Positions 57,329 through 64,000 of a stretch of 64,000 nt of DNA are shown piece after piece. Within the stretch, counting starts at the first letter, position 1. Every line of letters begins with the position of its first letter. Source of the DNA: Malaya genurostris (Eukaryota; Arthropoda; Insecta; Diptera; Culicidae). Both the position numbers and the translations under genes were made by a program. A model generated the notes under the pieces. That model made no database searches, had not been told where the DNA came from, and saw only the letters and a list, made by a program, of their open reading frames with translations. Location: NCBI RefSeq assembly GCF_030247185.1, contig NC_080571.1, positions 106,971,128 through 107,035,127 of the forward strand, given 5' to 3'.

Positions 57329-59358
57329 AAATTGTTTGGCGCGCAACGAGATATTTTGTTTGGAGATTTCACATGCATACTTGATGGATGTGATTCGTAT
57401 CAAAATTATTGCTCACTAATGTCGTTTTCACTTGAAAAAACTGAAACTGATACAAGATAGTTTCATTAAACAAACACTTTTCACGAAATAGTGTTGATTT
57501 CGCACTCAGCAACGGGGGTTTGAGTAAAACTGATTTAAAAATCAGGTTCGAAACTGACTCGATTTTCAGTTCAACAACGTTGAAACTAGGTTCGAAACTG
57601 AGTTCAAACAAACGGTTTGACAGCAGTTTGAGAGGAAACTGGGTTAGGTTTGGCATCAAGCGAAAACGACATAAATGACTCAATGACCGTTCTAGAAAAC
57701 AGGAGAAGAAGTTTTGATATCATTTACCAGTTGATAAATTGTGTTCAATGGAGTCAGATGAATAGTATTGGTCATTGCGGGGGCAAGACTAACAAATCAG
57801 AAAATTTTGTAATGAATCAATGAAAAGATTGTGCTGTAGAAGCGCTAAGGTCAAACTAAGAGATTTTCCTTGCATTTTGCTTTCTAATGATTTAGATTAG
57901 ACTAAGCGCACACAGTAAGTGGTTATTAGATATCAATGTTCAAGATGATTACCATAATGAATTGAGACTGTTATTTCATGTTGCATATTCTGTGAAGAAT
58001 GTTCAAACTGCTGAGATCAATATCAAATTACAATTTAAGCGTCGTCTCCAAGCAATCAAAAGTTCCACATTACCTGAAAATATCCACTTTATTTGAGCTC
58101 TAAAATACTCATGGTACTTTTTGATAACTTGAACGTACAGAACAGATTCTGAGAAAAAAATTCTCACTGCTTAAAAGCGGTACACACCAAATTATTTTTA
58201 CGGATGTCGGTACAGATTTACTGACTTTCAAACAGCTGAATATTCGGTAATCCGTTCAGTAAAATTTTTATTTGCTGAATGATCGGTACAGTTCCACTGA
58301 ACTTCGATCTGTCGTAATTCTAATGATTTCTTTATCATTCAATACCGGCGAAATTTACAAACCAATTCTAATAATATGTGAACGTCTTGACCCGTAAAGT
58401 ATTACTGTTTTTTGGTAAATTGTATTAGAGATCTGGGAAAGGAAGGAGTTTTCAAAATATATTTCCATCCGATTAATTAATTTATTTGCGTATGATGAAT
58501 AATTTGAATTACATTTGCTCTCCAGAAATAATTTATTCAAATAAAATGATCAGATATCTTTCGGATGCAATTCAGTAGAATATGGGATCACCCTTCATAT
58601 TTTTATTATTAGACTGCTGAAATAAAAAGTTGTAAAATGCTTTTTGAATATATTCACTAAATAAAAAATTACCGCTAGGAATCAGTATTATCTATTTTTT
58701 GCAAGCAATCAATTCGCACCACTATTTTTTCTCTACAAATCTAGAAATTTTCACATGTTTACGTCCGAGAATTATGTTATTTGACAAATCTGTATTTCTG
58801 CTGAATGTATAGTGATGGTTACTGAAATTCTTCATTATTTTTTTTGTAATTTTCCGAATATTGGTAGAACTTTCACTGAGTTCGTCAAGAGAAATGACAT
58901 TTCAGAGTTCACAGACCGTGTCAGTAAATAATAAATAACCGTAACTTTTACATAGGAGTAGGATAAATTTTACGTATCTTTCAGTAAAAATAATATTTTA
59001 CAGATCGTTGCCGCAAAAATTATTACCGAACACAAAAATAGAAATTTTTTGTGTATAAGAAACTGCTTCAAAGTTTGTTCCGTCGGGTGAACATTCACGT
59101 ATGAGTAATTCCATAAAACGGACTTTTCAGAATACAAATCTGTGCATTTGTTCAATTTTCGCTTAACAGAAGTATTTCATATTTTCACATTAATCTTTGG
59201 TGATGTTTCTTCTTTTGGATTGTAGGTTAAGTAATCAGAAAAATAATGGAAAGAAATGTTGACCACTTAGTCTTTTGTCAATTCTTCTGACGAGACGAAG
59301 TTCGACGGGTCAGCTAGTTACTGAATAAAAACAAGGTTGCTTAGACATCAACTTATGT
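57329..59358. other. No gene recognised
   Basis: 2 kb of A/T-rich DNA. The minus-strand ORF at 57369-57683 has no recognisable domain. No repeats matched. Confidence 0.45.
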
Positions 59359-59622
59359 CGTTTTCGTTTTTAAATTGCACTACACTGGTGTAGCGAAAGC
59401 TGCACTGAAACCGTTCGTTTTTACCAATTGCACTACACCAGAGCTACACTTTTTCTGCACCGATACCACTGGTGTAGCACTCATCAAAAGTTTGGTGTAG
59501 CTCTGTGCAATGGAATCGTTTATTGTAGTCAATGGTTACTGTTTGTTTTCGTCATTTTTGTTCGTTTATTCATGCCTCAGTGTAGCACTGCACCGGTGTA
59601 GTGCAAATTAAAAACGAAAACG
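59359..59622. mobile_element. MITE with 35-bp TIRs
   Basis: CGTTTTCGTTTTTAAATTGC at the left and its inverted counterpart CGTTTTCGTTTTTAATTTGC at the right, each followed by ACTACACYGGTGYAG. The interior holds further copies of the hairpin CACTACACCAG and CTGGTGTAG-type words in both orientations. It is 264 bp with no ORF. Target-site duplication not clear. Confidence 0.8.
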
Positions 59623-61214
59623 CCATTACAAATCATTTAAATGGGAATAACCTAAAGACCTGTTTTGGATACGGAATATTTTTTGCATTGACACTTCAGT
59701 TTGAAGTTATCAACTATCATCTCCTGGTAATTACCGAAGCGGAATTTGAGTCCAGATAAAATCGAACTGGAACCTACGAGTCAATAAAACCTGTTATTTT
59801 GATCTACGTTGAAAAAAATCAATCCAACCCTCTGTCAGAGAATATAGAGTTCCATTTCGGAGTTTTTGACAATAACTCCCGGATTCCGTATGAGATCGGT
59901 TTAGCCATCTCGAAGAAAGAGATTGAATTCAGAGTTTACGAGCACTATTTCCAAAACTTCGGTAATTGAATTGATTACATATTGTAATCAAATTCTTGTT
60001 GATCTGGCAAAAACTATCAAACTGTTCTGTAAACGCTGTAAACTCTAGCTGATGGTGTTAAGCTAATGTAAATTTTATTCTGATTATTTTTTGATCACAG
60101 ATTTAAATGGTTTATTCCGTTTCACTTTTTTCACTTCATTGCTCAAATACTGCAACAACAAAAATGTTTGCGGCTGAAAAGAGTCGATGTAATACAGACA
60201 CATATCCGTGATAAGCTCCGGGCAGTAAGAAAGTATTTTGAGCTAAAGGAGTACACAACAATATATTTAAGAATACAGACTGGAAATCTCAAAAAAATGC
60301 CCGTATTCCTCCAACAACTAATTAGTCACCTGTTAAATTACAAAAAGATTGCAATATGCCAGTTAATTGTCATTAATTATCAAATTTACCGAAACTCAAT
60401 AATTGTAATACAAATCGCTTAGAAAGAAAACACATATTTTCTGTAAAATTGCTTGAATTTGGTTATTATACATAAATAGTGAAGAAATGGACGTTCTTCA
60501 GCCATTTTTTTTACATAAATACGTTTGTTTCTTAAGGCAGTTTACATAAGTTTTTCTTCGCCGTAGCATCTCGTTTACATAAAATTCTTATCCTAATAAT
60601 ATTCTAAAATAGTCACAACGATTTAAATTTATTAAAACATATTCCTCTTATTACTAAAATATCATCATCATAATTCGTCATTAATTATGAAATCTACTCG
60701 GAAATATTATTTGAACCAAACGATTAACTTTTATAAATTATAAAATAAGCTGTTATTTTCAGACATTTTGTTGATAATATCATAAACTATTTCGAGTTTG
60801 TTTGTATCATCACATAATTTCTATTTTAATTTAGCTATTGGTTGAACTCATGGTCACAGCTGGAATCAGAACTAAGTCTTAAAAGGGTCCTTTGCATAGA
60901 GCCATTTGGAATTGATTATATTTTGCGTATACTATTTATTGTTGGTAAGTAATTTGTTGACTCTTGTAAATTGCAGTTGGTGACTCATCTGACTAAAAGG
61001 TTGCCAACCCCTGATCTCCATTAAATCTTGCAAAACTCCGACCTTTTTTCCGTTTCACCAATTGAATTAGTTTCATCCTTACCGCAGCAAACCACACAAT
61101 TACGCAATTCACAGAATGGGTTTAGAACTGTGCAAAATTTGGTTAATTTAAGTACAATGTGAAAAAATACTGCGCTAGTTGTAAGTGTGGCAATAACTTT
61201 GTGTTCGCTTTTTA
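59623..61214. other. Non-coding with a dispersed-repeat trace
   Basis: 59740-59970 contains family-like phrases (GGTTTAGCCATCTCGAAGAA, TTCCAAAACTTCGG). The remainder is strongly A/T-rich; the ORF at 60168-60422 is not convincing. Confidence 0.45.
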
Positions 61215-61450
61215 ATCAAACACAGGAAGCTCCCACAGTCGAGAAACACTTCCCATGTACCACGATAACTGGGTGCATTTTGTCGAATCGAAAATGACAT
61301 CAGCCTAAATGTCCTCAATTTAGCCCAATCGAAAAATATTGGACAATCGTAATCGAAAGAGAGCTCAAAGGACTGAATCGGACATGCTTCAGAGATGGTG
61401 AAATTAAATGGCCGCTGAAGTTAACGAACAGAGTCCCGATTAGCAGAGCA
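61215..61450 (+). pseudogene. C-terminal fragment of a DD37E-like transposase
   Basis: The plus strand reads VEKHFP, then (with frame changes) MYHDNWVHFVESKMTSA and CPQFSPIEKYWTIV, then RELKG and RTCFRDGEIKWPLKLTNR. SPIEKYW carries the third catalytic Glu of the IS630-type triad. This is the part missing from the truncated transposase at 15382-16158, suggesting the same or a sister family. Stops and frameshifts make it inactive. Confidence 0.65.
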
Positions 61451-61659
61451 TGAGAGAAATATATCTGGTTTTGATACATGATAGGAATGTTTATTATTTT
61501 AACTGCTAACGAGACCAAATTCATAACAGAATTTGTTCGGTCTCAGTTATACACTTGTTATTGCTTACGGATCGGGGTTCATCGAAATGAAATTTAGATG
61601 AGATTGTTGATGTTTGCTCGGCAAATACAATGATTTGCCAGTTTTGGACTTTCTCATAA

Positions 61660-62135
61660 TGATAGAAAACGAAATCACTGGCAAATCTGACTTTTAAGCC
61701 GAGTCCTGGAGTCGCATACCATTCGACTTAGTTCGACGAGATCAAAAAAGTCTGTATGTGCCTATGTGTGTAAACCGGTTGCCCGGCCACCAATCGTTCT
61801 GTATTCTTCCAGAAAAGCAGAATGGTGTCGCTTTTGTAAAATCTTTAAACCCTCTCGGGGGTTGAAGGTTTTGTTAAATGTGCATTTCGCAACTGCTGAT
61901 CGTTCACCTGCACCTTTCGTGCATGCAGAACGATTTATTTCTTTTTGTTTTGTGCTGATTTCCCACCTCACTCACCCACTTCACATGACAATGAAATTAC
62001 TGACAAATCCGACTTTTGACCTAGTCTTGGAATCACATACCATTCGATAAAAATAGTCGGTGTGTGCCTATGTGTGAAAAAAAAGTCGGTGTGTGCCTAT
62101 GTGTGTAAATGTGTGTGTGTGCGTTTGTTTTTGGT
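61660..62135 (+). repeat. Duplicated GTGTGTGCCTATGTGTG-type segments
   Basis: A phrase of about 80 bp (GAAATYACTGRCAAATCYGA ... CATACCATTCGA ... GTGCCTATGTGTG) occurs at 61671-61770 and 61992-62085, and its last part is tandemly repeated at 62085-62110, leading into a GT microsatellite. Non-coding. Confidence 0.6.
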
Positions 62136-62197
62136 TTGTTTTCATTTGTTAATAGAGTTAACCCTATTTTCTACTCAGTATTGTTTAACAAATCATC

Positions 62198-63157
62198 ATG
62201 AATTGGTTACCTCCAAAACAACGGTTTCAAATCGTGGAATTTTATTTTCAAAATCAATGTTCAATTGAAACTGTTCATAGCGCAAAATTATCTTAAGCGA
62301 TGAATCGCATTTTTGGTTGAATAGCCAACAAACAAAATTGCCATATTTGGAGCAAAGATAATTCACATGACTTATTAATTTTAGTTGGTCTGACGTAAAG
62401 CCGCCATAACTAAGTTCAGTTTTTGCGATGACTGAACGGAAACATATATTGGAGAAGCCAAATGAATGAAAAACTAACAGAAAAGATGAATTATTGGAAA
62501 AGGATACGCTCAGAGATAGGACTCGAACCAGCGTTCTTATGCATTTCGTGCATACGCGCTACCATTTCACCACTCTGAATCTTGTTTGGATGTAAGGTAT
62601 CGGTCGGGTGACGACCAGGATGTAGACCATGTTCGATGTACGTGCTACTGTGTCTGACTGGCGTTTTAGAGTGACTAAAACAAGATTCAGAGTGGCGAAA
62701 GTGTAGCGCGTATGCACGGAATGCATGAGAACGCAAGTTCGAGTCCTGTGTCTAAGCGTATCTTTTTCCAATAAATCATCTATTCTGTTAGTTTTTCATT
62801 CATTTGACTTCTCCAATATATGTTTCCGTTCAGTCATTGCCATAATTCACACGTCGATCAAGAATCACCGATGCATCCCAATAAATTTAGTGTTTGGTGC
62901 GGTCTATGGGCTAGTGGAATCATCGGTCCTTATTTCTTTAAAAAATGAGGAAGGACGACGCGTTACCGTGATTGAAAATCAATACAGAACCATGATCAAT
63001 GAGTTTTTGTTGCCAAATCTTCAAGATATGGATGTGAATGAAATGTGGTTTCAGCAGGATGGTGCCACTTGTCATACTGCGACCGAAATAATTAATTTTT
63101 TGAAAGAAAATTTCAACGACAACATTATTTCGAGAAATAATCCGGTGAATTTTATCT
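62198..63157 (+). pseudogene. Tc1/mariner-superfamily transposase split by a SINE-dimer insertion
   Basis: The N-terminus MNWLPPKQRFQIVEFYFQNQ at 62198 matches a widespread insect DDE transposase group. After HSAK there is a stop and a deletion, then NKQNCHIWSKDNSH. With the inserted DNA (62368-62841) and one copy of its 10-bp duplication removed, the frame continues VDQESPMHPNKFSVWCGLWA, SGIIGPYFFK. One extra A near 62941 shifts the frame, and it goes on EGRRVTVIENQYRTMINEFL to MWFQQDGATCHTATEI, which carries a catalytic Asp, ending at NNPVNF. The C-terminus with the last acidic residue is absent, replaced by dispersed repeat. Confidence 0.85.
62368..62841. mobile_element. Inverted tRNA-like SINE dimer with 10-bp target duplication
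   Basis: The duplication ATAATTCACA is at 62358-62367 and 62842-62851. The arms 62425-62587 and 62678-62840 are inverted copies, each a tRNA-like head plus a tail (TCAGTCATNGC, AACATATATTGGAGAAG). B boxes are at 62519-62529 (minus, GGTTCGAGTCC) and 62736-62746 (plus, AGTTCGAGTCC). The A-box region has TAGCGCGTATGC. The heads face each other across a 90-bp spacer. Left of the left arm lie 57 unpaired bases. It inserted as one unit into the transposase. Confidence 0.85.
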
Positions 63158-63159
63158 AA

Positions 63160-63370
63160 AATTGCTTACCCGAATTCATTGAACTTAGATTCAAATGAAT
63201 GGTCCTATAGTTCCATAGTCTGCTCTTGAATTTCATCCGGATCCGTCTTTCGCATCCGAAGTAACGGAATAAAATGGGCAAAATAATTAAATAAAAAAAA
63301 ACAATCTGCACTAACGTATATTCAAATGCATGGTCTTGCAATCCCATAGAACCCAATCCACAGTGGTTCG
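63160..63370 (-). repeat. Dispersed repeat fragment
   Basis: ACTTAGATTCAAATGAATGG, TGAATTTCATCCGGATCCGT and CGCATCCGAAGTAACGG are reversed family phrases. It replaces the C-terminus of the preceding transposase. Confidence 0.6.
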
Positions 63371-63759
63371 AAACGGGAAATTATCGTGACAAAAATATTT
63401 TCACTACTCCATATTAGTTTTTTGTAGTTGGTGTCTTCACAAAAGTTGTTTGTAATCAAATGGCGCTCCTTTTGTTTTAAAAAGTTACTACGGTGATCCT
63501 TATTTAGATTGAAATCTGGAATCTAACTTTATTAATTGAACTCAAAAATGATTTTATTATTGAATAAAGTTGTAGAAAATGTTGAGCAATTTTGCTGAAA
63601 AAAGCACCTCTCTAGCTTTTCATTTGATCGAGTTACATCAATTTTACCGAATCAAAGTAGGGTGGCTCCTGAATTTCCCATTTCAGACCACAGTGCAATC
63701 GAATTTTATCCGGACACTAGCTCCGGTTGCGGAATTACAGACTGATAAGTACACCGAAA
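63371..63759. other. Non-coding with a weak repeat trace
   Basis: 63600-63750 contains plus-oriented family phrases (AGCTTTTCATTTGATCGAGT, AGCTCCGGTTGCGGAATTAC). No gene seen. Confidence 0.45.
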
Positions 63760-63886
63760 CCTCCATTTACGAATTAAACGGGGGTTCGTAAATGGAGGTA
63801 GTTCGTAAAAAAAGTTTATGTTATTTGGGATTTGGTTCGTAAAAAAGTTTACGTCATTTGGGATTTGGTTCGTAAAAAAAGTTTTG
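63760..63886. repeat. Perfect hairpin followed by a 34-bp tandem repeat
   Basis: CCTCCATTTACGAA (63760-63773) and TTCGTAAATGGAGG (63785-63798) are a perfect 14-bp inverted repeat with an 11-bp loop. Immediately after, GTTCGTAAAAAAGTTTA-type units start at 63801, 63835 and 63868. Confidence 0.85.
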
Positions 63887-64000
63887 TGTAATGAATGTGG
63901 AAACCCCCAATCACATGGCCATTTTCGGAACGGATGTGATAAGTGGGTGCAAGAAAATGATGTTTGGAGTCGGTTCAAAATCCAAGATGGCGATTTCCAG

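Noticed and set aside
61762..62050. Overlapping sense and antisense ORFs of 94 and 69 codons
   Set aside because: They lie in a duplicated non-coding repeat and share no recognisable motif.
62519..62746. Functional tRNA genes
   Set aside because: The tRNA-like parts have imperfect stems and an atypical anticodon loop, and they form inverted copies inside a mobile unit with a target duplication. They are SINE-derived.

Overview
The window looks like insect chromosomal DNA, most likely from a mosquito (Culicidae) or another nematoceran fly. This rests on the spliced genes with 55-75 bp introns, a delta-type glutathione S-transferase, an insect-style zona pellucida (ZP) protein, many IS630-Tc1-mariner transposons (irritans-type mariner and a DD37E-like family), Jockey-like reverse transcriptase fragments, tRNA-derived SINEs and abundant small inverted-repeat elements. 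The species is inferred from family resemblance, not proven.

Host genes are confined to the first 13.3 kb. A three-exon GST (5907-6680, plus strand) converges on a large eleven-exon gene (13242-7223, minus strand). That gene is predicted to encode a secreted protein of about 1,802 residues: a signal peptide, a ZP domain, then about 52 copies of a two-cysteine Cys-Tyr/Phe-Pro-Gly-Ser-x-Asp-Pro-Arg-Cys module in Pro/Thr-rich linkers. All nine introns in the module region split the Gly codon of a module at phase 1, so every internal module exon can be skipped or duplicated without changing frame.

The other 50 kb has no convincing host gene. It is a nested graveyard of mobile DNA. The IS630-Tc1-mariner pieces are at 1-860, 15382-16158, 24991-25510, 30257-33029, 45484-46768, 52935-54415, 61215-61450 and 62198-63157. 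One irritans mariner is split by a segment carrying a 329-bp tandem satellite. Four copies of a roughly 1.1-kb retroelement lie at about 1880-2830, 33562-34660, 40664-41773 and 49363-50487. Each carries only an ORF1 (gag-like, CCHC zinc knuckle) and ends in A-rich sequence right after it. Two have clear target-site duplications and one has an intact ORF. They resemble ORF2-less 'half-LINEs'.

Other elements include two copies of a tRNA-derived SINE, two inverted tRNA-like dimers, several palindromic foldback elements, TIR elements with TTAA, TA or 8-bp duplications, and a widespread dispersed repeat containing CCGGAACCGG-like palindromes. Between these lie low-repeat islands with no recognisable coding capacity, which may be intronic or intergenic host sequence.

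The best candidates for something undescribed are the ORF1-only retroelement family, the ZP-plus-52-module protein with its strictly symmetric exons, and the recurrent inverted tRNA-SINE dimers.
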